A DNA stretch of 64,000 nt, taken from the NCBI GenBank assembly GCA_014529385.2, contig CM043952.1, positions 55,220,619 through 55,284,618 of the forward strand, written 5' to 3'. Origin of the DNA: Adiantum capillus-veneris. Its lineage: Eukaryota; Streptophyta; Polypodiopsida; Polypodiales; Pteridaceae. The notes below the pieces were generated by a model. That model saw nothing but the letters and a program-made list of their open reading frames with translations. It did no database searches and was not told where the DNA came from. Of this stretch, positions 10,586-21,951 are shown in pieces (positions within the stretch are counted from its first letter, which is position 1; every line of letters begins with the position of its first letter). A program made the translations under genes and the position numbers.

Positions 10586-12304
10586 ATGAATGTACCATCA
10601 CACTATCGGAAATTCACCATCCACGACAGAAAAATCATAATGACACCACCAGTCAGGGAAAGAACAAACCAAGAATCTTATGATGGGCCGGAAAATGCAA
10701 AAAAGATAGACCTCGCTGAACCAGGTAAAAAGTCTCAGCCGGTCTATATAGCAACCGATTTAGAGCCTGAAGAAGAAGAACGGCTAACACAACTTCTCAA
10801 GAAGTATAAAGATGTGTTCGCATGGTCCTACAAAGACCTCCAAGGAGTTGATCCATCGATATGCCAACATACAATTCCTTTGAAATCAGATGCCAAACCT
10901 AGCAAACAGCGTCCTTATACATATAATGACACATTTGCTAAACGAATCAAAGAGGAGATTGACAAGATGATGGATGCTGAATTCATCTATGAAATCGAAC
11001 ATACAGATTGGGTGTCACCCATTGTGGTAGTCCCCAAAAAGAACGGAAAACTGCGAGTGTGTGTAAACCTCAAAAAGGTAAATGCAGCCACCATAAGGGA
11101 TAATTATCCCTTGGCGATCACAGAACATGTACTTGAGAGGGTGGCCGAGAAACGGGCTTATTTCTTTCTAGATGGGTTTTCAGGATACAACCAACTGGCA
11201 ATTGCAATAGAGGATCAACACAAAACAGCGTTTGTCACATAATGGAAAATATATGCGTATAGAGTTATGCCTTTTGGCTTAACTAATGCCACAGCTACCT
11301 TTCAAAGGTTAATGACGCATACGTTCAAAGAATACCTGAGAATATTCTTAGAAATATACATGGACGATCTTTGTGTACACTCTCTTCTACGAGAGGAACA
11401 TATTGACCATTTGCAAAAGGTATTTGAAAAATGCAGAACATATCGAATCTGCCTTAACCCGAAAAAGTGTATTTTCATGGTTAGGCAAGGCCGCATCTTA
11501 GGACACATTGTCTCAAGAAATGACATAACCACAGACCTAGACAAAATCAAGGTCATAGTAGACCTGCCCAGGCCTACTAATATGAAACAAGTGCAATCCT
11601 TCTTGGCACACTGTGGATATTATCGAAGATTCATATATATGTATGCAGTCATTGCATAACCTCTGTATCGTTTGTTAGTCAATTTCGAATGGATCGAGGA
11701 GTGTGAAACTTCATTCCAAAAGCTGAAGGAAAACCTTGTATCAGCACCTGTACTTAAAGCACTGGATTGGGAAAAGATATTCCATGTTCACATTGATGCA
11801 TCTGCATATGCAATCAAGAGTATTCTGGCTCAACCTGGAGATAGAACAATGGATTTTCTAGTTTGTTACGCAAGTCGACAGTTAAATAGTGCTGAAAAGA
11901 ACTACACAACCACTGAAAGAGAGGGGTTAGGAATGATTTATGCTGTAAAGAAATTTTGGTATTATTTGCTCGCAAACAAATTTGTGTTCTTCACAGATCA
12001 TCAAGCTCTTTTGTATCTTGTTAATAAACCATGCAATACTGGGAGGATTGTACGCTGGTTTATTATATTTCTAGAGTTTGATTTCACAGTGGTAGTCAAA
12101 AAGGGTAAAACTCATCTACGGGCGGATCATCTTTCAAGGCTACACAACGGGGAAGCTCCTAAAGGAGTAGATGATGACATACCAGATGATTATCTTTTCA
12201 ATATTGAAATGATACCCAAATGGTCTCAGGAAATTGTTAGCATTCTTTCCTTTGGAGGTAGGTTTGATAACACGGAAGACAGATCCAAACAACAAACAAT
12301 TTGA
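10586..12304 (+). pseudogene. Element C reverse transcriptase and RNase H
   Basis: The RT fingers and palm read from about 10740, with YMDD at 11357-11368 and the thumb to about 11660. RNase H follows, with Asp (Ile-Asp-Ala-Ser, near 11795), Glu (Glu-Arg-Glu-Gly, near 11917) and Asp (Thr-Asp-His-Gln, near 11995) and ending His-Leu-Ser-Arg-Leu near 12140. Two in-frame TAA codons (11241 and 11657) replace Glu and Lys codons kept in element B. There is a single RNase H and no archaeal-type one, unlike element A. The frame is otherwise unbroken. Confidence 0.88.
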
Positions 12305-14000
12305 CAAACAAAAAACTTCCAGTTGATTGCAGGACGGCCGTATCATCTAGGATCTGACCAAATTCTACGACTATGTATAAATCGGGAGGAATTCGAGTGT
12401 TATCTCGAAGAAGCCCATGTCCAAGATTGTGCATTTCATTTTCAACAGTGAAAACACACCAGAGACTGAAACTGTTAAGGGTTTAATGGCCAACTATGTA
12501 TGCTAACACACATGCTTATGTTACCAATTGTACTATATGTAGTGTCAAACGACCAGTGGATCACGCGACATTGTTTAGGTAAACATTGCACCTGTATGGA
12601 GTCGATATATCATTGATTTCTTAACTACAAGGACGTTTCCTGAAAACATAACAAGAGCACGGAAAAGGGCTATAGAGCTAGAGGCTCGTGACTTTCAGTT
12701 AATTGGGAACCAACTCTATAAGTGAGGAAAGGACAATCAACTTAGAATCTGTGCAAGTGAAAGTGAATACCTACTGATTCTAGAACACGCACATGGCGGA
12801 ATAAGTGGAGGCCATTTTCAGGCGATAAGACGGAAAAAATTGTCTTAACCCCAGGAATATGGTGGCCTACATTACATATGGATGCTGAAGAGTTTGTAAA
12901 GCGTTGTGACACATGTTAGCACACCAAGATGCCGATAAAGAGAGATGAGATGCCACTACGGCCAATGATGGGAGCGAGGACACTTGCAAAATGGGGCATT
13001 GATTTTGTGGAACCTATTTCACCCTCTGTATATCGCACCCATACCCAATATATCATTGTGGCTATGGACTATCTCACGAAATGGACGGAAGCCAAGGCAA
13101 CACAAAAAGCAGATGCACGAACCACTGCACAATTTTTGTATGAGAATGTTTTTGTACGATACGATTTACCAATAGAAATTGTCAGTGACCGAGGAACACA
13201 TTTTCTTAATGAAGTCATTGAATATCTACTGGAGGAGTTCATGGTCATACATGGAAATCTGCTCCATATCATCCACAGGCAAATGGACAAGCTGAGGCCA
13301 CAAATAAAACACTATGCATGGTTCTCACTAAAATTGTATCAGAGTCAAGAACAGATTGGGATCAGCAGCTACATTCAACACTATGGGCATACAGGGTAGC
13401 TTACAAAACATTGATAGGAACAACACCTTACAACATGGTGTTTGGTCTAAATGCTATATTTCCCATAGAGTTTTTAATTCCAACTCTACGAGTAGCGAAA
13501 CGTTTAGAATGGACAGGGCATGAGCTCTCTTCAAGAATAGATGATCTTGAAAAGCTAGATGAACTTTTCTTGAGAGCTGTAGCTTTTATCTATGCTAAAA
13601 AGAGAAGACAAAAGGAGTTTTTTGACAAGCATGTGCGCACGAAAGAGTTCAAAATAGGTGATTATGTACTTGTTTATACCTTGAAGCAACATGCCAAGAA
13701 ACTTAAAAAGCAAGGGATGGGACCCTTTGTGATTAGTGACCTATCACAAAGCGAAGCTGTCAAGCTTGCTACATTAGCAGGTGAAGAAATGCCAAATTGG
13801 ATTAGTGGATGTCGATTAAAGAAATATCATTTACCACTAACACAGGATATGCTTCAACAAATCCATCAAGAAAAACAACGAATGAAGGAGAAACAGAGGG
13901 TACGAGAAGAAGCTCAAGCAGAAGCAAAAGAACGCATTGCAAAAAGAAGGCTTCTACGACAACAACAACAATGTGGATCACTGTTGCGAATCAATGCCAT
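12305..14000 (+). pseudogene. Element C integrase, decayed N-terminus
   Basis: From 12305 to 12928 the region is broken by many stops. The zinc-binding His-His pair is still readable at about 12785-12815, and the Cys pair at 12904-12916. From 12929 the core reads with Gly-Ile-Asp-Phe (Asp near 13003) and Ser-Asp-Arg-Gly (near 13185). A frameshift near 13260 precedes the third acidic residue (Gln-Ala-Glu-Ala-Thr near 13285). The C-terminal module continues at 13318 in another frame, with Gly-Met-Gly-Pro-Phe near 13715. It matches element B 30576-31592 throughout. Confidence 0.82.
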
Positions 14001-14430
14001 TCGACTAACGAATTTTGATGAAGACACAGTGGAGCCAATAATTGCAGTCAAAGTGGGTAGCAATCAAGTTGAATCGACGGCATTTCTTGATTCTGGAGCT
14101 CAAGAAATTTGATCTCTTACAGATTATACAAACAGCTCAAGCCCACATGTCAACTTCATCCTACTCCACAAGTCCTAGAAAGTAGTACATCACATTCACT
14201 TAAAACATTGGGCTGGACTATATTGCATGTACAAGTACATCCATATATTTACCCACAAAAATTTTATGTGGTCAAGGATGAAATCACACAACACCCCATG
14301 TTGTTAGGAAAACTTTGGAAAAAAGAGTACAATATGCAGATAGATTGGAATACGAATGCAGTCAAAATTCAGCATGCACAAGAACAACACGTGGTAGCCT
14401 TTGCTCAGCAACCCTGGAGTAATCAGTTGC
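14001..14430 (+). pseudogene. Element C second retropepsin-like domain, downstream of integrase
   Basis: An aspartic protease-like active site Asp-Ser-Gly-Ala lies at 14089-14100, preceded by a strand-rich stretch. A small indel just after it moves the frame to Ile-Ser-Tyr-Arg-Leu-Tyr. The rest, with a Leu-Gly-Lys-Leu-Trp flap-like end near 14310, aligns with B 31830-32150. Retropepsins normally occur once, before RT. A second one after integrase in two elements is unexpected. Whether it was active cannot be told from sequence. Confidence 0.7.
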
Positions 14431-15051
14431 TAGAGATGCAATCACTGGATAAAGAGCCAAAAGGAAGGGTGCCACTAACGAAGAACACGATACCCAGGCT
14501 AAACAAGGTTACCAACACGAGACAAACAAGTATGGGTGCGGAAAGATAGAAATGACATGGCAAACAAACCACAATACAACAGAAGAATTCAATCAAAGCA
14601 GATAGTTCAACCAAAAACCAAGGGAATAAAACAAATATGGATCCCAAAGACAATGCTCAACAACAACTCAAATACGGCTCGCATCTGGATACCGAAACAG
14701 AAGCAACAGGAACCCCCTTCAGTACAAGCAACATTAAAAGGCAGACAACTGCATATGAAACCGGCAAACCGATTTATGTGGGTGCCAATCAGCAACAAAA
14801 CAATGGCAACCAAGGTAGTAGCAATAAACCTACAAAGATCGGCAAGGCAAAGCTACACATGGAAAGAAAAAGAGACCACGTCTACGGCCAATTCCGCCAC
14901 GAAAATTCTCTCCAAGGAGACAACTATGACCCCAGCAACAGTAGCGACAAAGCAAGCGACTTTTGCAAGAAAGAAAATCAAGCAAAGAGCAGTAGAGTTA
15001 CAACTTTTACTTGCAAAGAAAACAGAAAACCTCGACGGTGAATGCCAATAA
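14431..15051 (+). pseudogene. Element C pol C-terminal basic tail
   Basis: A Gln-, Lys-, Thr- and Asn-rich stretch of unknown role, with overlapping open frames that indicate frameshifts. Its last residues, Ile-Lys-Gln-Arg-Ala then Leu-Gln-Leu-Leu-Leu-Ala-Lys-Lys, are nearly identical to the end of the equivalent region in B (stop at 32867-32869), which fixes 15049-15051 as the end of pol. Basic low-complexity tails can bind nucleic acid, but that is only inference here. Confidence 0.65.
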
Positions 15052-15198
15052 GCATATGCTTATACCCTTCTCTTGCACATCATTAATTTTTCCATGCATT
15101 GACCGAGTATGCATAAAATAGGGCCACATTACACGGCCAAGCATTAGCACAGATTTTTCACCCCATGCACGGTACCTACTCCGAGGCGACACCTTGTC

Positions 15199-15231
15199 GT
15201 CCGGGAGGACTCCAGCTAGGAGGGGGGGAGG
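15199..15231 (+). promoter_or_regulatory. Element C internal hairpin and internal polypurine tract
   Basis: GTCC-GGGA-GGAC (15199-15210) is a perfect 4-bp hairpin. It is followed by AGGAGGGGGGGAGG (15218-15231), a purine tract nearly identical to the 3' tract of element B at 39157-39170. B has the same pair at 33017-33050. The tract may prime a second plus strand, or mark an ancient LTR junction. The role is inferred; the conservation is seen. Confidence 0.65.
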
Positions 15232-15390
15232 CATTCTCAAATGCGGACCCAATGGCAGAAAGAGCAAAAAAGGGCATGTTTTTCGACTATTTTGAAGGGT
15301 TGTTGTTTGATTGCAAAATTTTCTGTACTAACCCAAGTACATATGACCTTATACAGCATGAATCTACAAGTATATGGGGCCAAATGCCAA

Positions 15391-15420
15391 ATCAAGCCCC
15401 TAGGGGTGTGTATATAAGTA
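15391..15420 (+). promoter_or_regulatory. Element C candidate internal promoter
   Basis: GCCCCTAGGGG (palindromic) is followed by TGTG and TATATAAG at 15411-15418. Element B has CCCCTAGGG and a CTATAAAG box at the matching place (33199-33226). It could start a short transcript for the downstream extra gene. There is no direct proof of transcription. Confidence 0.5.
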
Positions 15421-16011
15421 AAAATAGCCATTTTTCGGGCAAAATATTAATAAAACGGAGAAATCCGGCCATAAAAATTGCATGTGAGTGTATATAATGT
15501 TTTGCGTTGATGTTTTTGATTTATTATGATTTTTGGGGATTTTTTGGGTTTGATTTGCTATTTTCCTTTCAATTTTGCTAATTTTCAGCAAGAAAACTTC
15601 AAAAATACAAAAAGCAGGTGAAAAACGATCGTAATGAAAAACAAAAAATATGGGGATGATCAGTGACTATAGGACAACCTATGGTAAAGTGGGGGTGCAA
15701 TTATGAGACTGAAGCGGAAAGCGTGTTTTAGCCAGATTTTGACCGAAATGTCAAATTTCTGGTAAACAGGGCAAATGAAGTCTAAATCAAGAAATTTTTG
15801 AGCCTAAACCGCATCTCGCAAGAAGTTGGGAGCACATGTCAAATGTCATGAAAAGTGGTTCGGGGGCCCCCATTATAAGAAATTTTCACTTCATTTTAAG
15901 CTCATTTCCACTATTGACCTTTGAGAGAGAGCTTCTGTCACCTAGAGCGAACGGAACTGCCAGCAGCTTCTACGACGCGCACGACTACCCGCCGAGCTTC
16001 AGACATGAGAG
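15421..16011 (+). other. Element C presumed leader exon of the extra gene
   Basis: Non-coding sequence that aligns with B 33227-33844 in patches, notably CTAAACCGCATCTCGC at 15805-15820. A GA run at 15922-15932 precedes a GC-richer stretch ending ATGAGAG, where the last base is 16011. The exon end is defined by the conserved donor that follows. Confidence 0.5.
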
Positions 16012-16017
16012 GTAGGC
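16005..16017 (+). other. Element C candidate splice donor after a short start codon
   Basis: ATGAGAG|GTAGGC, with the intron starting at 16012. Element B has ATGAGAG|GTATGC at the corresponding place (33838-33850). Joining to the acceptor at 17873/17874 puts this ATG in phase with the downstream gene. Confidence 0.6.
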
Positions 16018-17873
16018 TCACCACCTTGAGCTTTTCGCGCATGTTTGTCGTTTTTTCGCGAAAACTAGCGTAGGGTTCACACAGAAAGCGGGCAGTAGAG
16101 ACCTACAAGTAGAAGTGGCCACCTAACGACTAACCCAAAAGCAATGAGACTTCATCGGTAGCTTACCCTAGCATGGAGACCAGTCTTGGATGCCCAAAGG
16201 CAGTAGAAAACCATCGGGAAAAACCCTAATTCCTACAGCCCCGTAAGCCGCCACCAAATGGGAAATCGACGGAGAGGCACCCAAATGCTACCAAAATTCA
16301 TGGGTAGGAGCATCTCGACATGCTCGACAAGTCTATGTAGCCCACATGACCAAAAGGTGACTCGAAGCGGCACTAAACTTCAGAAACGGCATCAGACACA
16401 CAAAGCGTCAAATAGCTCTCGTAGCCAAACCGCATGTCCGTTTGCCACCAAACTTTACGAGCGGCTTTCCTAGACCATCAACAACCAAGTCCTATGGTGA
16501 TAGACCACCACAAGTCATCGAAGACATGTAAACGCAACAATGGGTGCTTCTAGAGCGAAAAATTGCCAAATGGAGCTCCGGTGAAGCCAAAGTCGACAAA
16601 AACCATACGGCAAGGATCCCCAAGGGATCGGGAAGCTATAGAGACCAACATCAAGAAATTTCATTGCGCCAAAAAGCACTCCAAAAGTCAGAAAACGGCT
16701 CGGAGGCTCTGAAATCCACACAGGGAGTTACTTTCTATCCATTTGACTTTTTTGTTGAAATTAGGCTTAAAAGGGACTCAGAGGGGGACTAAGGGCAGGA
16801 ACCAGTAGCAGTTTCTATAAAAATTTCATCAGGAGACATCCTACGCATAGGATGTCTCAAGGCCATTTATGGAAACAAAACCCAACATTTCTCATCACAC
16901 ACATTTTTTGAATAGCCTTTACATGCTAGCCACCAAGTGTCATCACATTTGGACCAAAATTGACCTCATATGCATGAAAAAATGCAAAGTCAGGGCATAG
17001 AGGCAATAATGGGTCATAGACCTATCAAAACTTGTCCAAATCACATGAAACTTGCACTATACATTCATGGGCACATTGCCAACCAATCTGTGTGGTCACT
17101 TGCAAAAAAATGATGAAGTAGACATCCTACGCGTAGGATGTCTAAATGACATTTTTGGCCTACAGAGGGTGTTTTTGCATTCCAAGTCTATTCATATCAC
17201 CTTCAAGAGCTCATATATCAAGTTTGAAGCCATTCTAATAATTTTTGACCCCCAACACCTCCAAGATACACTTTTTGAGCCCAAAAACACTCCACAGGGT
17301 CTTACCAACACCAAATCTTGTCCAAATCAAAATCCAAGAGCATGGCCATGTTCCACAGGCCAAGAGCTACCCACAGAACAAATCCCAGGCAATTTCGATG
17401 AAATAGACATCCTACGTGTAGGTAGTCTCCAGCTTAAAATTAACCTTCTGTGCAAGAAAAGACATCATGAGAGCCATTACCATGGTGCAAGGAGCCTATA
17501 TATCAAATTTCAACCCATTTGGATATCATTTGCCACTTGTTGCAGACATCCTACCCAATTTGTGATCCTAAAGCCTGAATCTGCCCAAAAATGCACATTT
17601 TGATGCCCACACCCAATTCCAATCATATAGCCATGTTGCACAAGCCAAGGACCACCAGCATGCCAAGTATCACCAAAATCTGATGAAAAAGACATCCTAC
17701 GCGTAGGATGTCTAAATAATTTTTTTTGGCCATAATCATACTGTGAGCACATGCACAGTCTCCCAAGTTCCTTTTAAGTTTTATTTTCAATTTTCAAGTC
17801 ATTTGGATAATTAAAACTCAGTTTCTCAGCTGATATGGAAAAAAAGCTAACTTCGGACTACTGAGTGCAATAG
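16012..17873 (+). other. Element C predicted intron of 1.86 kb with palindrome-bearing tandem repeats
   Basis: Bounded by GT at 16012 and by CAATAG at 17868-17873. It holds no supported gene; the open frames at 16258, 16544 and 17052 match nothing. From about 16800 to 17720 it consists of diverged repeats of about 285 bp, each carrying a palindrome with arms AGACATCCTA and TAGGATGTCT. The intron length is almost the same as in element B (1857 bp). Confidence 0.6.
16834..17713 (+). repeat. Element C palindromes at 285-bp spacing
   Basis: Sites at 16834-16857, 17120-17143, 17405-17428 (imperfect) and 17690-17713, plus a half-site near 17543. Starts are 286, 285 and 285 bases apart. The arms are AGACATCCTA and TAGGATGTCT around a CGCG or CGCA centre; two sites are perfect over at least 24 bases. 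The 3' LTR of the same element has the half-site AGACATCCTA at 41069-41078. Confidence 0.85.
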
Positions 17874-17883
17874 GATCTATGGC
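17868..17883 (+). other. Element C candidate splice acceptor and start of the extra gene
   Basis: CAATAG|GATCTATGG. Element B has AATACAG|GATCTATGG at 35695-35710. The nine bases after the AG are identical in both copies, although the intron before and the protein after have diverged. Confidence 0.6.
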
Positions 17884-20800
17884 AGCCGCAAAATCACCGG
17901 CAAAGAAGAAGAGGATGACCATAAAAGATTACTTGGAAGAAGTAGAGCCGTTCGTCATACCGGAAGGAACTCTAAAGCCAACTAAGCACGTGGATCCAAG
18001 AGGACTTGCTAGAGTCAAATGATCTAAAGATCTACCAAGGCGCGTTCAAAGACACCGAAGGAAATGTAATAGAGCTACCCATGCTATCGTGGGAGCTCAA
18101 TGAGTTTGCCAGAAGCAAGATGGCAGAGTACCTGGAGAAGATAGATCTCCACAATTATTTTGAAGCTGTGCCGGCAAGAATTGACATAAAAAGAGTATGG
18201 GAGTTTGTGACTACAATCAAAGAAGATGGAGTGGCCAGAGTTACGGATCTGCAGGGCAAGCCAGACACGGAGATTGTAATCATAGAGAAAGTAGTGGCAG
18301 TTGCACTAGACCTCTCCAACAAAGGGGATAGTGTAACCAAAAGAAGAGAAAAAGTAAAGGTGTACACAGAAAAGAAAGGCAACTACACCTTTGAAGACAT
18401 TGCCAACCCTAAAGTGGCAATCATGAGCTAGCTTTACAACCAGTACTTCCATATGTGTACAAAGAGGCCACAAAAGTACAGAATGCCGCTTGGAGCAATT
18501 GCCACAACATTCACCTGAGCAATGCAGAAGAGCAAGCCGAAGGTGATCAATTATGCTGCTTATATACATGATAATTTGGTGAAGATGGGCAACAAGAACC
18601 CCACCTACATTGTGCCAGGTGAGTTAATTATGAAAGTGGTTTATGGGGCATTACACGCCAAGGGAAGATGGCTTGACCCTCCGTCACAAAATGACTGGCT
18701 AAGGCTCAAGAAAGATAAGGAAGATGAACAACCCAAAGCACCAAGGGTGGCCACAAGGTTGAAACGCTGGTTAGAAACCGTGAAAGAGGAGCAGCCAGAG
18801 TTGAAGAAAGGAAAGAAAGAGAGTGTCCAAGTGCCGGTCAAAGAGACAAAATCACAGAAGGCGGCACGGCTAGAGCGGCTAATGGAAAGTTTCAGAGCCG
18901 AAACAACCCTCAAAGGAGATTTGAGCGAGCTATGGAAGCCGTCACTAGAAGCAATGTCGGGATCTTCCCGAAGGGTGCACAGAGATAGATTTGAAGATTA
19001 TATTAAGAATTCTGAGATTCTGGATGCCACGGCAGAAAATATCCCACATGTACCATTTACAGAGGCAGAAGTGGAGGAAGTCTGACGGCAACTGCTAGAA
19101 GATCAGGAAGGCCAAGAGAGAGAGAGAGAGAGAGAGAGGAAGACAAAGGCGGATAGGGAATTCAAGAAAAAGCCAACAACTCCACCGTCCAGCCCGGAGT
19201 CTAACCCACCGCCATCACCACCTCCTTGTAGCCCTCCACAAACTCAACAGAAGGAGGAGCTAGACAAACCTGAAGATCAAGAAGATTCAAGGCAAGAACA
19301 GAGCCAAGAACAAGAGCAAAAAGAAGAAGCTAAGCCCAAAAGTGAGCAGCCCCATAGCCAAATGAAGCAAGGTATAACACTTTTCTTGATCTTCTAGCTG
19401 CGGGATATTCAAAAGAAGAGGCAACCACAGTCGCATTTGACTTGGCAAGCACAGGGCCCAAAGAGAAAATGCAGAGCCTGCGGTTAGTGGAGCTAAAAGA
19501 GATGGCCACTGATACAGTGGACCTGCAGCCACCCACCAATGATTGGGATGTGGTGATGACCAAGCTAACTGGGCTCAGGGCACAATCAATGTCCACAGAA
19601 AGTGAGATGGCTAATCTCAAAGCCACTGAAGTGCAGATCAAGTCTGAAGTCGACACTCTACAAAAACAAAGCCAAAGGAATATAGAGAGAGAAGCAGAGC
19701 TGCAAGCCAGTCTGGCAAAGGCATTGCTAAGATGCCAGGAAATGGAAAGAGAAAATCAGGCAGCAGCTCAAAGACTGCAAGGAGCCAAAGAAGAATATCG
19801 AAAACTCAGCAAGACATTGACAGATGAAGAAAGGGAAAGGGACAACCTAACCCTATAACTTGTTGAAGAGTCCAAGGAAGTGGAAGCCATGCGGAATGCC
19901 AAAAAGAAGGCTGAGATAGAGCAGAAGGCTAGCCAGGATGAGGTCATTGAGCTCAAGGACCAGATAAAAGTTAAAGATCAAACCATCCAACGACTACGGG
20001 CATATCCTGCCAGAGTCAGAGCTACTAGCTCAACTCACACCACTTCAGAGAGTCAGATTTATGAAGAACAAATGAAAGAGCTCCAAAAGGAGTTGAACTT
20101 TGAAAAAAAGCAGAGGCTGATGATGGCTGAAGGGTCAGTGGTCATGCAAACCTGCATTGAAGAAGAGAACAAGGCAATGCAAGATGAGCTAGAAACCATC
20201 AAGAGGAAGCTCGAGGAGGTGGAGAAGATAAATGCCGATTTGAACGACCTCCTTGTGAACATGGGAGAGAAAGCTGAAGAAGAAAAGCAGACCTTCCAAA
20301 AGCAAATAGAATAGCTGAGAGGCCAATAGACAGAAGAGCAGTTCAACACTGGGCCAGCAGCCATGGAAGGAATGTGGCAGATTCTGTGGACATACCCATG
20401 CAAGAGGAAATCCTTGTAGGACCCTCTCAAGAGCCACAAGATCTGACACAAGAAGAAGAAGAGAAGCTGCGCAAGGCCATAGAAGCAGAAATCAGAGAAA
20501 TGGCCAAAGAAGTTTTGGAATGGGAGCAGAGGGTTTTTAAATCAATGACCATTTAGAAGATAGACTCCAACAACCTTCGCCGTGAATGGCTACAGCCCTC
20601 TCTCCCATATCCTTTGCTAAAGTACGAAGCCGCCACAATTAACAAAAGAATCAGAGAAGAGTCAACAGTGCCACTGTACACTGCAGACATCTCCAAGCCT
20701 GAAGGGGTAAAGTTGATAGTCGACTCTCAACCCAGGTGGAGAAAGGCATGGTTAACAAAGTATCCACAATATCTAATCCATTTGGTAGAGGCACCCAAAG

Positions 20801-20967
20801 TCATCAGAGATAACCTAAGTTTCTGCCCTCTACCAAGGATATGGACGTGGAAGGCCCATGAGCTACTGCAAAGAAGCCAACCTACTTGGCTAAACTATCC
20901 GAAGCTGCCAGGCTTGAAGGCAGGCAAGAGAATAAGTATTCAATACATGGTGAAAACCCTAACGGGC
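17874..20967 (+). pseudogene. Element C extra gene (unknown product), part 1, interrupted by element B
   Basis: It resembles the extra gene of B from end to end. The N-terminal domain (about 17880-19085) has Ile-Lys-Arg-Val, Glu-Asp-Gly and Arg-Val-Thr motifs. A Pro/Glu/Gln-rich link (about 19086-19380) follows, then a long heptad-rich coiled coil (about 19442-20556), then a C-terminal domain starting near 20614 (Gln-Pro-Arg-Trp-Arg, Trp-Leu-Asn-Tyr-Pro). A frameshift near 18000 and stops at 18429, 19856 and 20553, among others, break it. The C-terminus resumes at 40097 after the B insertion. No signal peptide or membrane segment is seen, so an envelope role is not supported. I do not recognise the family. 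Confidence 0.7.
20963..20967. repeat. Target site duplication of element B (CGGGC), left copy
   Basis: Identical to 40092-40096 directly after the 3' LTR. Removing one copy with the element restores the reading frame of the extra gene of element C. Confidence 0.92.
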
Positions 20968-21241
20968 TGTTGGAGCCCCATTTGTCCAACTGTTGTAATG
21001 AGCCCATCTTGTAAAGCATATCAAATTCCCATTTTATGTCAAAGATGTCTTATCATTTTGATCCATTCGTCTGGGTTATGTAAAGATTAATCAGTTAGTC
21101 AGGACTCAGATTTGTTCCCGCTTTGTAATAAGGAGTAAGAGAACTCCATGTACATTTTTGAGCTAAGGTGACTAAAGTATAAAAGTCACCTTAGAACCAT
21201 TTTTGAAAAACATTTGAATATTAATTCTGTGTCGTACGAGT

Positions 21242-21317
<76 letters not shown>

Positions 21318-21932
21318 TTGTGTCTTATCCTCTTCGCTACGCGCTTCTCCCTCACCGGATTCACGACGTGACCACACCATCGCGGTAGTCTTTCCAAAAG
21401 CTACGTGCCCATGCCATACATTCACCTGATCGCGATCAATCCTTCCTCGAGCTTGTTTTGCTTGTAAGTAGCACAAACAGTGTCTGTTTTCAATAATCAA
21501 GTGCTTTATGGAATGAGAAAGAGATTAGCTACACATAGATACTCATAAACTTAAGTTTCGCCCACTTTTGGATTATGACCTGTTAGTCTATCGCGACTGT
21601 ATTCGAGATAACTAGGGTTCAAATCTGGTGAGATTAGACTTATAGGTAAGTATATCCTAGTGAGAGGATGGTGCCTAGTAAGTTTGATGCGATTCCGAGT
21701 TCATTGGAAGTGTAAACGGTGTTGTGAGCGTTTAGGGATAGAGTGGGTTGCATTCTACCAGGATTAGTGATTGATGCATCATAAAAGTGCGTATGTGTAG
21801 ATTGGTCTCAGCCTGACAAGCTAACGAGATTGCCTACGTGCACCTACGGGTTAGTCGTGTCATTGGATGATAAGTATGTTGTTTGTGTCGTGCTCGTGAG
21901 TATGAATAGGGGAGAAGTTCTACCCTAAAACA
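20968..21932 (+). repeat. Element B 5' LTR
   Basis: 965 bp, with TATAAAAG at 21178-21185 and a long GA run at 21244-21314 that accounts for most of the length difference from the 3' copy. A half-site of the element's own palindrome, AGTCTATCGCGA, lies at 21595-21606. Confidence 0.94.
21244..21314 (+). repeat. GA microsatellite in the element B 5' LTR
   Basis: About 35 GA units, starting 59 bases after the TATA box. The 3' LTR has a shorter interrupted run at 39446-39473. The Glu-Arg and Leu-Ser repeat open frames over it are artefacts. Confidence 0.95.
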
Positions 21933-21933
21933 T

Positions 21934-21951
21934 TGGCGCCGTTGCCGGGGA
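21934..21951 (+). other. Element B primer binding site, tRNA-Asp
   Basis: TGGCGCCGTTGCCGGGGA starts one base after the LTR. It is complementary to the 3' end of plant tRNA-Asp, the primer used by Athila-type elements. Confidence 0.9.

Noticed and set aside
16258-17752. Open frames in the C intron (16258, 16544, 17052, 17510 minus)
   Set aside because: They overlap the palindromic repeats, have no homologous frame in B, and show no domain.
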